From Streptomyces xanthophaeus (GTDB lineage: Bacteria; Actinomycetota; Actinomycetes; Streptomycetales; Streptomycetaceae): 64,000 bases of DNA. Below, piece by piece: positions 33,675 through 44,772 of this stretch. The stretch's first letter is position 1. Each line of letters opens with the position of its first letter. Both the position numbers and the translations under genes were made by a program. The stretch spans positions 22,645 through 86,644 of the forward strand of contig NZ_JOFT01000031.1 in assembly GCF_000725805.1 (NCBI RefSeq), written 5' to 3'. Under the pieces are notes generated by a model, which ran no database searches, was not told where the DNA came from, and saw only the letters and a program-made list of their open reading frames with translations.

Positions 33675-34196
33675 TCACACCTCCGTTCCGGCTGCGGTGG
33701 CCGCGGCGGCCGCGGGCACCTCGGCGCGGTCGGCGGCGCAGGCGCGCTGCACTCCGCGGACCACGCTGTGGTAGCCGGTGCAGCGGCACAGGTTGCCGGT
33801 CAGCCATTCGCGGATCTCGGGTTCGGTGGGCGCCTCGCCGTCCGCGGTGGAGTCGACGAGTTCGCCGAGGGACATGACCATGCCCGGGGTGCAGAAGCCG
33901 CACTGGGTGCCGTGTTCCTGGCGCAGTGCCTCCTGGAGGCCGGACAGTTCACCGCCGGGGGTGGTGACCCCTTCGATGGTGGCCACCTCGGAGCCGGCCG
34001 CCGAGGCGGTGAGGACCAGGCAGCTCTTGACGGAGCGGCCGTCGAGCCGGACGACGCAGGTGCCGCACTGGCCGGTGTCGCAGCCGACCTTGGTGCCGGT
34101 CAGGCCGAGGCCGTCGCGCAGCCGTTCCACGAGCAGTTCGTTCGGCTCCGCCGAGAACTGCTCGGGTCTTCCGTTCACCTTCAGTTCGATATCCAT
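33675..34196 (-). CDS. Molybdenum hydroxylase [2Fe-2S] subunit
   Basis: A 173-residue small subunit with two [2Fe-2S] cluster sites: plant-type C-D-T-G-Q-C-G-T-C plus a later C (residues about 39-61), and C-G-F-C with C-R-C-T-G-Y in the helical domain. An alanine-rich C-terminal tail is extra. It lies 5 nt before the large subunit gene, giving the order small-large-medium on the transcript. Its ATG overlaps the end of the upstream F420/NADP-type reductase gene by 16 nt. Confidence 0.9.
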   Translation of the reverse strand: MDIELKVNGRPEQFSAEPNELLVERLRDGLGLTGTKVGCDTGQCGTCVVRLDGRSVKSCLVLTASAAGSEVATIEGVTTPGGELSGLQEALRQEHGTQCGFCTPGMVMSLGELVDSTADGEAPTEPEIREWLTGNLCRCTGYHSVVRGVQRACAADRAEVPAAAAATAAGTEV

Positions 34197-34807
34197 GCCA
34201 GCGCCTGCGCTTCCGTGAGCGGCCGGTTGAAAAGGGGCCCGCCGGGCTGCTGGAGAATTCCTCCGGAGTGCAGCGGGCCGGTGTCGACGGGCGCGAATCC
34301 GAGATCCGTGATGATTCCCGCGACGATTTCCTTCGCTTTTGCGTCGTCGCCCGCCACGAAATGGGCGAGGCGCTCCGACCCTTTGCGTTCCGGCGCGGTG
34401 CCGGCCACGGCGAGGGTCTCGAAATGCATGGTGTTCAGGGATTTGACCAGCCGTGCGCCGGGATACCAGTCGGCGACGAGTTCGCTGGATCCGCGGGTGC
34501 CGAGGTCCCGGGGTGCGCCGGGGCCGCTGAAGGCGTTGGTGGCGTCCACGAGCAGGGTGTCGCGGACGGCCTCCTGCGGCAGGAGGCCGCGGACGCTGTC
34601 GAAGGGCAGCATCAGCACCAGGAGTTCGGCCCGGCCGGCGGCCTCGGCGGGGTGCGCCGCCGAGGCCGCCGGTCCCAGTTCGGCCACGAGCGGGCCGAGG
34701 GTCTGCGGGCCGCGGGCGTTGGCGAGGACGACCTGGTGTCCCGCCGCCACGAGGATGCGGGCGAGGACCGTGCCGATCCGCCCGGTGCCGATGATGCCTG
34801 TCTGCAT
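34181..34807 (-). CDS. NADP-dependent F420-type oxidoreductase
   Basis: A 208-residue Rossmann protein of the F420-dependent NADP oxidoreductase-like family: N-terminal G-I-I-G-T-G-R-I-G, then the N-A-R-G-P-Q-T nucleotide-specificity loop, and the K-S-L-N-T-M-H-F-E segment. Members reduce NADP with F420H2 or act as NADP-dependent reductases. AGGAGAG precedes the ATG. It overlaps the [2Fe-2S] gene, so it is co-translated with the molybdenum hydroxylase subunits and may recycle its electron carrier (inference). Confidence 0.78.
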   Translation of the reverse strand: MQTGIIGTGRIGTVLARILVAAGHQVVLANARGPQTLGPLVAELGPAASAAHPAEAAGRAELLVLMLPFDSVRGLLPQEAVRDTLLVDATNAFSGPGAPRDLGTRGSSELVADWYPGARLVKSLNTMHFETLAVAGTAPERKGSERLAHFVAGDDAKAKEIVAGIITDLGFAPVDTGPLHSGGILQQPGGPLFNRPLTEAQALAWISN

Positions 34808-34861
34808 TGGCTCTCCTGAACGAGTGGTCCGGTGCGGCCGGGGGCGGGGCCCCTGCGGCCG

Positions 34862-36346
34862 TCAGTCCATGCCGATCCAGACCGACTTGGTCTGGGTGTA
34901 GCTCTCCAGGGACTCGGGGCCGCACTCGCGGCCGTAGCCGGAGGCCTTGTAGCCGCCGTAGGGCACGGCCGGGTCGTACTGGTTGTAGCAGTTGACCCAG
35001 ACGGTGCCGGCCTTGATCTGCGAGGCGACCCGGTGGGCCCGCCGCAGGTCCTTGGTGTGGACGCCCGCGGCGAGGCCGTACGCGCTGTCGTTCGCGATGC
35101 GCACGGCGTCCTCCTCGGTGTCGAAGGGGATGATCGACAGGACCGGCCCGAAGATCTCCTCCTGGGCGATCCGCATGCCGTTGTCGACGCCGGTGAAGAC
35201 GGTCGGCAGGAAGTAGAGGCCCTGGCTGGAGGCGCCCTCGGGGGTCCAGCCGGTGCCGCCGGTGCGCAGGGTCGCGCCTTCCTTCTCGCCGACCTCGATG
35301 TAGGAGCTGACCTTGTCGAACTGGCCCTGGTGGGCGAGCGGCCCGAACAGGGTGGCCGGGTCGCGCGGGTCGCCGGGCTTGAGGGCGGCGGCCCGGCGCA
35401 CCAGCCGTTCGACCATCTCGTCGTGGATGGGCCGGTGCAGCAGCAGCCGGGAGCCGGCGGTGCAGATCTCGCCCTTGTTGTAGTAGATGCCGAAGAAGGC
35501 CAGTTCCTCGGCGGCGTCGAGGTCCGCGTCGGCGAAGACGATGTTGGCGGACTTGCCGCCCAGTTCCATCGTCACCTTCTTCAGGGTGCCGGCCGCCTTG
35601 CGGATGATGGACTGGCCGACGGAGGTGGAGCCGGTGAAGGCGATCTTGTCGATGTCCGGGTGGTCGGTGAGGGTCTCCCCCAGTTCCACGCCGGGACCGG
35701 TGATGACGTTCAGCACCCCGTCCGGGATCTCCGCCTCCTGGAAGAGCTCGGCGATCTTCAGGGCGGTGAGCGGGGTCGCCGGGGAGGGCTTGTGGACCAC
35801 CGTGTTCCCCGCCGCCAGTGCCGGTGCGATCTTCGTCATCGACAGCAGCAGCGGGAAGTTGAACGGGGTGATGGCGCAGACCACGCCCAGCGGTTCGCGC
35901 AGGGTGTAGGCCAGCTGTCCGCCGGCCGGGGCCCGCGAGGATCCGTCGACACGGGTCACGGCCCCGGCGTAGTAGTGCATGAGCTGGGCGGCCATGGGCG
36001 CGTCGACCGTGCTGGAGAAGGCGAACGGCTTGCCCATGTCCACGGTCTCCAGCAGGGCGATCTCCTCCAGGTCGCGCTCGATGAGCTCACCGACCCGGTT
36101 CAGCCGCAGCGCGCGTTCCTGGGCGGAGAGTCTGCTCCACGGACCTTCTTCGTACGCCTTGCGTGCGGCGGCGACCGCCGCGTCCGCGTCGGCTGCGGTG
36201 GCCTGGGCCACCGGCACGATCTCCTGGCCGTCCACGGGGCTGATGTCCGGCTCGGTACGGCCGTCCTGGGCCGGGACCCATTTGCCGCCGATGAACAGTT
36301 TTCCGGGGTTGGCCAAGGGCTGGTCGCTGAGCTCGCGCCTGGTCAT
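34862..36346 (-). CDS. Aldehyde dehydrogenase family protein
   Basis: A 494-residue NAD(P)-dependent aldehyde dehydrogenase, normal for the family. Catalytic elements are seen: N in P-F-N-F-P, the M-E-L-G-G-K-S glutamate motif, and the cysteine in G-E-I-C-T-A-G-S-R. The C-terminal Y-T-Q-T-K-S-V-W-I helps the dimer. It resembles betaine- or phenylacetaldehyde-type dehydrogenases. Likely oxidises the aldehyde made by the decarboxylase or GMC enzyme upstream (inference). ATG at 36346 with GGAAGG. Confidence 0.88.
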   Translation of the reverse strand: MTRRELSDQPLANPGKLFIGGKWVPAQDGRTEPDISPVDGQEIVPVAQATAADADAAVAAARKAYEEGPWSRLSAQERALRLNRVGELIERDLEEIALLETVDMGKPFAFSSTVDAPMAAQLMHYYAGAVTRVDGSSRAPAGGQLAYTLREPLGVVCAITPFNFPLLLSMTKIAPALAAGNTVVHKPSPATPLTALKIAELFQEAEIPDGVLNVITGPGVELGETLTDHPDIDKIAFTGSTSVGQSIIRKAAGTLKKVTMELGGKSANIVFADADLDAAEELAFFGIYYNKGEICTAGSRLLLHRPIHDEMVERLVRRAAALKPGDPRDPATLFGPLAHQGQFDKVSSYIEVGEKEGATLRTGGTGWTPEGASSQGLYFLPTVFTGVDNGMRIAQEEIFGPVLSIIPFDTEEDAVRIANDSAYGLAAGVHTKDLRRAHRVASQIKAGTVWVNCYNQYDPAVPYGGYKASGYGRECGPESLESYTQTKSVWIGMD

Positions 36347-36384
36347 GGCTGCTGCCTTCCGGTGTCGAGTGCGGGGCGGAGGAG

Positions 36385-37125
36385 CTAGCCCCTCGCGAGC
36401 TGACGTAAGAACGTCTCGGCGAGGGCCTTGGAGGAGTACGGGTTCTGGCCGGTGGTCAGCCTGCGGTCCACGACCACGTGCGAGTCCCAGATCGCCTCGG
36501 CCTTCTCGTAGCGGGCGCCGAGCCGGGTGAGCTCGACCTCCAGGATCAGCGGGAGGCGGCCGGCCATGTTGGTGACCAGCTCCTCGCTGTGCGAGAAGGC
36601 CGTCATCCGGTAGCCCTCGAACGGCCAGCGGCCTTCGCCGTCGCGCAGGGCGAGCAGCGAGGTGTGGCCGTGGCAGACGGTGGCGAGCGGCTTGTCCTGG
36701 GCGAGGGTCCAGCGCAGGACCTGGGCCAGTTCGTCGGACTTGGGGAGGTCGCCGATGGCGCCGTGGCCGCCGCTGACGTAGACGCCGTCGTAGTCGGCGA
36801 CGTCCTTCTCGGTCAGGGACTCCAGGGCGATCGGGTTCTTCAGCTGGGGCGTCTCCCCGATGACGCGGACGTACTCGGCGGCGTTGGCCGCGTCCTCGTC
36901 CGGCGAGCCCTCGGGGCGGACCCACTGGAGGAACTGCGGGTCGATGCTGGTCTGGTCGACGGTGGGTGCCTGTCCGCCGATCGTCGCCACGTCCACCGTG
37001 TGGCCGGCGGCCTTGAACAGCGTATAGGGCACGACGAATTCCTCGGCCCAGAATCCCGAAGGGTGCTGTTCTCCGTCCAGCAGGTGGAGCGTGGCCTTGG
37101 CCGTCATGACGACGAGAATCTTCAT
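36385..37125 (-). CDS. DJ-1/PfpI family protein (class I glutamine amidotransferase-like), copy 1
   Basis: A 246-residue DJ-1/PfpI superfamily protein with the nucleophile cysteine in T-V-C-H-G-H-T-S and the preceding V-S-G-G-H-G-A-I strand. It resembles Hsp31-like chaperone/glyoxalase III proteins, which handle methylglyoxal or protect proteins. AAGGAGAG gives the ATG at 37125. A hairpin separates it from the MinD-like gene, so a fresh transcript could start here. It shares its family with two other genes of this run but is not a close duplicate. Confidence 0.82.
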   Translation of the reverse strand: MKILVVMTAKATLHLLDGEQHPSGFWAEEFVVPYTLFKAAGHTVDVATIGGQAPTVDQTSIDPQFLQWVRPEGSPDEDAANAAEYVRVIGETPQLKNPIALESLTEKDVADYDGVYVSGGHGAIGDLPKSDELAQVLRWTLAQDKPLATVCHGHTSLLALRDGEGRWPFEGYRMTAFSHSEELVTNMAGRLPLILEVELTRLGARYEKAEAIWDSHVVVDRRLTTGQNPYSSKALAETFLRQLARG

Positions 37126-37162
37126 GATTCTCTCCTTGTTCTGGATTCGCTGCCGATTCAAC

Positions 37163-37182
37163 ACGCCCCTCGCAGGGGGCGT
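37163..37182 (-). terminator. Hairpin after MinD-like gene
   Basis: ACGCCCC (37163-37169) and GGGGCGT (37176-37182) form a 7-bp stem with a 6-nt loop, 12 nt after the MinD-like stop codon. It may divide the long gene run into two transcripts. Confidence 0.45.
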
Positions 37183-37194
37183 AAGGGGACGACG

Positions 37195-37938
37195 TCAGGC
37201 CCGTGATACTTCGTCACGTGCGTCCAACGCCGCGATGATGGTGCGGAATTCACCGACCAGGGGATGGTCGGGATGCGCTTCGGCGAATATCCGTTCTCCG
37301 TAGAGAGCGGCCATTTCCGGCGAGTACGGAAGGATTCCGGCCAGGGGTGCGCCGTACACCTCCTCGGACCGCCGCCGGGCCGCCGCCCGGTCGAGCCCTT
37401 CGGGGGCCATGCTCAGGACCAGGGTCCGCCGGCAGGGCAGGCGCCCGGCCAGGGCGATGGTCTCCTCGACCCCGGACAGGTCGATCCGGTCCGCCCGGGC
37501 CATGATCATCAGTACGTCGGCACTGGCCATGGCCGTCACCGACTCGTTGTTGAGCCCGGCGTGGGTGTCGAGCAGCAGGACGTCGAGCGCGAAGTGCCCG
37601 GCCAGCCGGTCGAAGCCCTCCGGCAGCAGCCCCACGTCGTAGCCGCTCGTCATGATCTCGCGCAGGGCGGCCGTCCCGGTCCGGGCGGGGACCACGTACA
37701 GCCCGGGCGCGCCCGCCTGCTGGGCCGCGGCCTCGATCTCGCAGCGGCCCAGCAGGTAGTCGGCCAGGGAGGGGCCCGGTCCGAGCCGGAACAGCAGGTC
37801 CAGGGTGGGCGACTGGATGTCGGTGTCCACCACGCCCACCCGGCGTCCCCCGGCTGCGATCAGCAGCGCGAGGTTGGCCAGGACCGAGGACTTCCCGGTG
37901 CCACCGCGGTGCGAGTGCACCACGACGGTGCGGGTCAC
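37195..37938 (-). CDS. MinD/ParA-like ATPase
   Basis: A 247-residue deviant Walker A ATPase: R11-G-G-T-G-K16-S replaces the usual K-G-G-x-G-K-S/T, so the signature lysine is arginine. The D-T-D segment (38-40) and L-L-L-D-T-H-A-G follow. No C-terminal membrane helix is seen. It begins with no gap after the phosphatase stop, so it belongs to the partner-switching unit; a spatial or signalling role is inferred. This class of ATPase occurs in other actinobacterial signalling gene sets. Confidence 0.8.
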   Translation of the reverse strand: MTRTVVVHSHRGGTGKSSVLANLALLIAAGGRRVGVVDTDIQSPTLDLLFRLGPGPSLADYLLGRCEIEAAAQQAGAPGLYVVPARTGTAALREIMTSGYDVGLLPEGFDRLAGHFALDVLLLDTHAGLNNESVTAMASADVLMIMARADRIDLSGVEETIALAGRLPCRRTLVLSMAPEGLDRAAARRRSEEVYGAPLAGILPYSPEMAALYGERIFAEAHPDHPLVGEFRTIIAALDARDEVSRA

Positions 37939-39198
37939 CTAGGCCACCACCCTCTGGCCGGCACCGGCCGCGTGCGGCCCCCGCGCCGCGCGTGGCCGGT
38001 GCAGGGCCAGCATGGTGACGTCGTCGTGCTGTTCGGCCGTGCCCGTGTGCTCGCGCACCGCGACGTCCATCCGGTCGACCATCTCCTTGCCGCTCACCAG
38101 GGATGCGGCGAGCAGCTCCAGCATCCGTTCGTCGCCGAAGAAGCTGCCGCTCGGACAGCGGGCCTCGGGCACCCCGTCGGTGAAGACGAAGAGGGTGTCC
38201 CCGGGGTCCAGCTGGGCGTAGCCGAGGGTGTAGACGCAGTCGGGCAGGACACCGACGGCCGGGCCGGTGATGTCCAGCGCCACCGGCGGCCGGCCGTCGC
38301 CGGGCATCAGCAGGGGCGGGTTGTGGCCGCCGTTGATGTAGACCAGGCTGCCGGTCAGGGGGTCCAGCACCCCGAAGAACAGGGTGGCGAAGTACCCCTG
38401 CCGCAGGTGGTTGCGGGTGAGGTAGCCGTTGGTGGCGGTGACCGCGTTGAGCAGCGGGGTCGCTCCGACCACCGGGATGCGGCGGCTGCCGCCGGTGCGT
38501 CCGGCGGCGACCAGGTGCTGGAGGCCGCTGTTCTCCGCGGTGTGGCGGAGCAGGGAGCGGATGAGCGCCATGAACAGGGCGGCGCCGACCCCCTTGTCGC
38601 AGACGTCGGCGACGACGAAGGCGAGCCTCCGGCCGCGGGAGATCTCGAAGACGTCGTAGAAGTCCCCGGCGACCTGCCGGGCGGGCCGGAACCGTACGTC
38701 GATCTCCCAGCCCGCGGGCACCGGCAGCGATTCGGGCAGGAAGCCCGCCTGGATCTCGCGGCCGATCTCCAGTTCCTTCTCGTAGCCCATGAGTTCGGCG
38801 CGGGCGTCGGCCTCGCGCAGGGTGCGGCCGAGTCCGGCGCGCTCCGAGCAGCTGTGCAGCCGGGCCCCGACGAGGGCGGGCAGGAAGGGCGGTACCAGGT
38901 AGTCGTGACCGATCCGGACGTGTTCCTCCAGTGCGGCGAACTCCGTCACGGCCCAGACGACGACGATGGGCGCCCCGGCCCAGCGGCGCAGCCTCCGTAC
39001 GGCCATGCGTACGGACTCCCCGTCGGACTCGGCCGGGACGAGCAGCACGTCCGCGACGGGCAGCAGTTCCAGCGGGCCTTCGCGCAGCTCCGTCAGGCTG
39101 CGGGTGACGAGTTCCGCGTCCATCGTCCGCAGCGCGTGGAGCAGCTCCGGCGGTGGTGGCGGGTACGCGTCGAGGATGATCACGGTCGTGGAGGGCAT
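37939..39198 (-). CDS. SpoIIE/PP2C-type serine phosphatase with degenerate receiver
   Basis: A 419-residue protein. The N-terminus (1-120) looks like a receiver fold without the phospho-acceptor Asp and without the C-terminal Lys (D-Y-L-V-P-P). A coiled linker leads to a PP2C/SpoIIE domain whose metal ligands are intact: D179 and D182 (A-G-D-F-Y-D), D198 and D201 (A-D-V-C-D-K-G), a T-D-G motif and D-D-V-T near the C-terminus. It probably dephosphorylates the STAS proteins encoded upstream, freeing them to bind the RsbW-like kinase. It overlaps the kinase gene by 19 nt. Confidence 0.88.
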   Translation of the reverse strand: MPSTTVIILDAYPPPPPELLHALRTMDAELVTRSLTELREGPLELLPVADVLLVPAESDGESVRMAVRRLRRWAGAPIVVVWAVTEFAALEEHVRIGHDYLVPPFLPALVGARLHSCSERAGLGRTLREADARAELMGYEKELEIGREIQAGFLPESLPVPAGWEIDVRFRPARQVAGDFYDVFEISRGRRLAFVVADVCDKGVGAALFMALIRSLLRHTAENSGLQHLVAAGRTGGSRRIPVVGATPLLNAVTATNGYLTRNHLRQGYFATLFFGVLDPLTGSLVYINGGHNPPLLMPGDGRPPVALDITGPAVGVLPDCVYTLGYAQLDPGDTLFVFTDGVPEARCPSGSFFGDERMLELLAASLVSGKEMVDRMDVAVREHTGTAEQHDDVTMLALHRPRAARGPHAAGAGQRVVA

Positions 39199-39653
39199 GG
39201 GTCCGTCCCCTCAGCCTTCACAGTCAGCGTGCTGATGTTGCTGCCGTCCCTGTGTGCGTAGCTGAACTCGTCCACGCTGGTCAGCGCCAGGTGGATGCCG
39301 AGGCCGCCGATCCGCCGCTCCTCGGGGGGGACCCCGGGAGCGGGGGGCAGGCAGCCTGCGACGGGGTCGAAGGGGGGTGCTGAGTCCTCGATGGCGATCT
39401 GCACCCCGCCGGGGCCGGAGCGGCCGCGGACGGTGATCCGTCCGTCGCCGCCCCGGTACCCGTGCATCACGATGTTCGTGGCGAGTTCGTCCACGGCCAG
39501 CCGGAGCCGGTAGGCGGCGCCCTTGGTCAGGCCCGCCCGTCCGGCCAGCCGCAGGACGAACGAGGCGATGTCGCCCAGTGCCCCGACGGTCGCGGGCACC
39601 TCCAGGACGACGGGCGTCCTCGCCAGTTCCACCATGTCACTCACGGTCTTCAC
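39180..39653 (-). CDS. RsbW-like anti-sigma factor/serine kinase
   Basis: A 157-residue GHKL ATPase: N-box with E and N in V-D-E-L-A-T-N-I-V-M-H-G and the G-box G-G-L-G-I-H. Such kinases phosphorylate STAS antagonists and may bind a sigma factor. No sigma factor gene is within this run; the target is elsewhere or is not a sigma factor. The GTG at 39653 overlaps the upstream STAS stop. Confidence 0.87.
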   Translation of the reverse strand: MKTVSDMVELARTPVVLEVPATVGALGDIASFVLRLAGRAGLTKGAAYRLRLAVDELATNIVMHGYRGGDGRITVRGRSGPGGVQIAIEDSAPPFDPVAGCLPPAPGVPPEERRIGGLGIHLALTSVDEFSYAHRDGSNISTLTVKAEGTDPCPPRP

Positions 39654-39961
39654 TCATCGGAGAGGACGATGCTGCGGTCGAGGCCCGCGGTCCGGATGGT
39701 CCGGGAGACGGGCTCGATCGCACCGACCACCTTGATGGCGACGTCGTTCGCCACCTTCTGCCGGGCGAAGACCAGGGAGCGCAGTCCGGCGCTGGCCATG
39801 TAGCCGACTCCGGCCATCCGGATCTCGACGGTGGTGGTGCCGTGTCCGGCGGCCTTCTCGATGGTCTGGTGGAACTCCGGGGCGGTCTTGGCGTCCAGCT
39901 CGCCCGTCAGTTCGATCACGGTGGTGTCGCCCTCGATGCTCAGGGACACGGAAAGCGGCAT
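39650..39961 (-). CDS. STAS domain anti-sigma factor antagonist, copy 1
   Basis: A 103-residue STAS protein with the phosphorylatable serine at S57 in Y-M-A-S-A-G-L-R. It is translationally coupled to the RsbW-like gene by GTGA. AAGGAG lies 7 nt before its ATG. It should bind the RsbW-like protein when not phosphorylated. Confidence 0.9.
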   Translation of the reverse strand: MPLSVSLSIEGDTTVIELTGELDAKTAPEFHQTIEKAAGHGTTTVEIRMAGVGYMASAGLRSLVFARQKVANDVAIKVVGAIEPVSRTIRTAGLDRSIVLSDE

Positions 39962-39977
39962 GTCAGGTCTCCTTCGG

Positions 39978-42115
<2,138 letters not shown>

Positions 42116-42119
<4 letters not shown>

Positions 42120-42466
42120 CGCGCGGCCTTCGCCCTGGCCTTGGCGGCCGCGGCCGCGGCCTCGCCGGTCTCGAAGAAGTCGAGGAACCCGGTGGCCGAC
42201 ATGACGAACCGGACTTCCTCGCTCACCCCGTAGAGGGTGACGGCGACGCCCTCGTGCTGGGCCTCGCGGTAGACGACGAGCAGGGTCCGCAGTCCCGCGC
42301 TGGAGACGTAGGTGACCGCCGTGAGGTCGATCTTCAGCGGCTTGCCCTCGCGGACCAGCGGCAGGAGTGCCTGGAGCAGTGAGCCGGATGTCTCGCTGTT
42401 GATCTCGCCGGTGGCGACGAGCACGGTGCCCGTCTTGTTCCGGCGTTCCTTGACGTTGAGAGTCAT
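42116..42466 (-). CDS. STAS domain anti-sigma factor antagonist, copy 2
   Basis: A 116-residue STAS protein with S55-S56 in Y-V-S-S-A-G-L-R at the phosphorylation position and an alanine-rich C-terminal tail. It is not a recent duplicate of copy 1. Its stop overlaps the glgX start. A GGGGCGCCCC palindrome lies in the 37-nt gap before its start. Confidence 0.88.
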
Positions 42467-42503
42467 AGCTTTCCCCTCTGGTTGGGGCGCCCCCCGTTGA
42501 GCG

Positions 42504-44324
42504 CTACTTGGCCACTGGACGCAGCCGCACCTTGACCTTGACCCGTCCCTGGACGTCGGGCAGGTGGACGGTGAGCTGGTCCGCGTCGAACTCCTCGTAC
42601 GGCTTCTCGTCGATCTCCACGGATGCGATCTGCACCGAGCCGGCGGGAAGCAGGTCGGGCGAGACGCGCAGGACGCGGTCGGGCAGGTCGGCCGGGTCGG
42701 GCTGGAAGTGGAAGTCCATCTCCCGGCCGTTGATGAGCAGGTTGTTGTAGACGGCGGCCAGGTAGCAGAGCTCCGCCGAGTGGTACATGGACATCGAGTG
42801 GCTGCCCTTGAGCCGCTCGGTGCCGAGCAGGTACGGGGTACCGCTCGCGAGGACGTTGAAGTAGACGGCGCCCTCGTCGTGGTCGAGGAAGAAGGTGTTG
42901 TAGAAGGCTTCCGCCTGCCGGGCCTCGCGCAGGTTCGCGTCGCCGCCGACGGTGCCGTTCAGGATGAGGTAGGCGAGGATCGCCTGCTCCTGCTGCCACC
43001 AGGCCTTGCGGTCGTGCCAGGCGAAACGATACGTCTCCTCGTCGCCGGACTTGATGCGCTCGACGACGTCGTACCAGCCGCCGCGCTGCACGTCGCTGCC
43101 GACCGCGGGCATGATCTCGCCGATCTTCTTGGCGAGCTGCTCGTAGGCGGGCTTGGCCTTCAGCGAGTTCATCCGCATCAGGTTCCAGGCGATCTTCAGG
43201 TTGTGACCGACCACCGCGCGGTTCTGCTGCCAGCTGTGCGCGGTGTCGTGGGACCAGTCGCGGAAGAAGCGCTCCTGGACGAAGGGGCTGTTCTTGTAGT
43301 CCGGGAACTTGTCCGCGATGGTGTCGAAGGTGTACTCGAGGAAGTCGGCGTACTTCTGCTCGCCGGTCGCCAGGTACAGGTTGATCAGGTACGCGGGGGC
43401 GTGGTCGCCGACCGAGTTCCAGTTCTTGCGCTCGGCGTTCTCGCCGAGGGACTCGTGGTCCGCGCTGAAGAGGATCGGGTCGATGTGCGAGTAGTAGCCG
43501 CCCTGCTCCGGGTCGAAGAAGAACTTGTCGAACAGCCGGATGGTGGCGTCCGCGTCGTTCTTGATCCGGACGTCGCCGGTGACCCGGTAGGTCTGGATCG
43601 GACCGGCCAGGGCGTAGATCTGCTCGTACATCGGGATCGCGTCGTAGTCGTCGGAGAACTCCGAGGTGAACAGCTTGCGCTCGGAGTCCCCGTCCACGCT
43701 GATGCCGTGGTACCAGAAGACCACGTCCTCCTCGCTGTCCACCACCCGCATGTGCTTGCGCAGGTACTCGGTGCCGCGCTCGGCGACCTCCAGGTACTCG
43801 TCCTTGCCCGTCAGCAGGTAGGCCGAGGCCATGCCGTAGACCAGGCGGGAGATCGTGTCGGTCTCCTGGACGTGGCTGGCGGTCTTGTCACCGCCGAGCC
43901 GGATCTCGGTGCGGTACTCGGTGAAGTCCACCGGCCCGTCGCCGAACTGGGCCCGCTTGTAGAAGTCGGCCAGCGACTCGATCTGCTTGATCCACCAGCT
44001 CGGCTCCTCGAAGCGGTAGTCCTCGGCGCCGCGGCCCAGGAACACCAGGCGCTTGGCGTCGAAGCCTCCGCCCCGCTCCGGGTAGTGGACGCCGTAGACG
44101 TAGAGGAACCGGCCCGGGGAGAGCATCTCGTCGATGTGCCCGGAGGCGTCGATGTACGGCTCCTCCAGGTTGCGGACGAGCTCCGCGCTCGGGCCGCCGG
44201 CCAGCGAGACCTCGAAGGTCCGGCCGTCGGAGGTCTTCAGCCGCAGCAGGCGGGTCCCGGAGTCGAAGTGGTCGACGTACCCGGCGATCGTGTCGGAGAA
44301 GGAGAAGCTCACGGCGTCCGCCAT
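42504..44324 (-). CDS. AGE-type epimerase-like protein with N-terminal beta domain
   Basis: A 606-residue protein. Residues about 1-110 look like a beta-barrel domain (F-S-F-S-D-T-I-A-G-Y-V then L-K-T-S-D-G-R-T-F-E-V). About 115-530 has the helical repeats of an (alpha/alpha)6 barrel like AGE epimerases (W-Y-H-G-I, F-R-D-W-S-H-D-T-A-H-S-W-Q-Q-N, A-W-W-Q-Q-E-Q-A-I). A C-terminal beta segment follows. Possibly sugar isomerase or glycoside-active, but catalytic residues were not assigned. The ATG at 44324, one nt after the upstream stop, was preferred over GTG at 44333 because AAGGAC is better spaced. Confidence 0.65.
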   Translation of the reverse strand: MADAVSFSFSDTIAGYVDHFDSGTRLLRLKTSDGRTFEVSLAGGPSAELVRNLEEPYIDASGHIDEMLSPGRFLYVYGVHYPERGGGFDAKRLVFLGRGAEDYRFEEPSWWIKQIESLADFYKRAQFGDGPVDFTEYRTEIRLGGDKTASHVQETDTISRLVYGMASAYLLTGKDEYLEVAERGTEYLRKHMRVVDSEEDVVFWYHGISVDGDSERKLFTSEFSDDYDAIPMYEQIYALAGPIQTYRVTGDVRIKNDADATIRLFDKFFFDPEQGGYYSHIDPILFSADHESLGENAERKNWNSVGDHAPAYLINLYLATGEQKYADFLEYTFDTIADKFPDYKNSPFVQERFFRDWSHDTAHSWQQNRAVVGHNLKIAWNLMRMNSLKAKPAYEQLAKKIGEIMPAVGSDVQRGGWYDVVERIKSGDEETYRFAWHDRKAWWQQEQAILAYLILNGTVGGDANLREARQAEAFYNTFFLDHDEGAVYFNVLASGTPYLLGTERLKGSHSMSMYHSAELCYLAAVYNNLLINGREMDFHFQPDPADLPDRVLRVSPDLLPAGSVQIASVEIDEKPYEEFDADQLTVHLPDVQGRVKVKVRLRPVAK

Positions 44325-44325
44325 G

Positions 44326-44772
44326 TCATGCACCGTCCTTGTCGTGAGAGCCCTTGTGAGAGCGGTCGTCCTCGAACCCCTGGCTGACCTCGACGATCAC
44401 CCCGTCGGGATCGCGGACCCACACGGTCCGCCACCCGCAGATGAAGTCGTCGAAGTCCAGCGGACCCAGGGTCACTTCGGCCGCGTCCCCCAGCGTCGCC
44501 AGGAACGCGTCCACGTCGTCGGTCTGGAAGGCCAGGTGGCGCATCCGGCCCGGGGCCTGCGGCCCGTCCTCGTGCGCCTCGCGGGCCGGTTCGGTGTCGG
44601 CCGCGAAGAGCTCCAGGTAGGCGTCCCCCTTGCGCAGGAACACGATCTGCGACTCCCCGAGATCGACCACCCTGGCCCGGGCGAAGCCGAAGTGGCGGGT
44701 GTAGAACTCCTCGGTCGTCTTCTGGTCGGTGCAGTTCAGGCCCACGTGCGACCAGACCATGGAGCCCGGCAT
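44326..44772 (-). CDS. VOC family (glyoxalase/dioxygenase fold) protein
   Basis: A 148-residue vicinal oxygen chelate protein: S-H-V-G-L-N-C start with H in the metal position, F-Y-T-R-H-F-G-F, R-H-L-A-F-Q-T-D-D-V and C-terminal V-R-D-P-D-G-V-I-V-E-V. Metal ligands (H, H, E) appear to be present. Glyoxalase-, dioxygenase- or isomerase-like action on a metabolite of this pathway is possible. It overlaps the upstream DJ-1 stop (TGATG). Confidence 0.83.
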   Translation of the reverse strand: MPGSMVWSHVGLNCTDQKTTEEFYTRHFGFARARVVDLGESQIVFLRKGDAYLELFAADTEPAREAHEDGPQAPGRMRHLAFQTDDVDAFLATLGDAAEVTLGPLDFDDFICGWRTVWVRDPDGVIVEVSQGFEDDRSHKGSHDKDGA

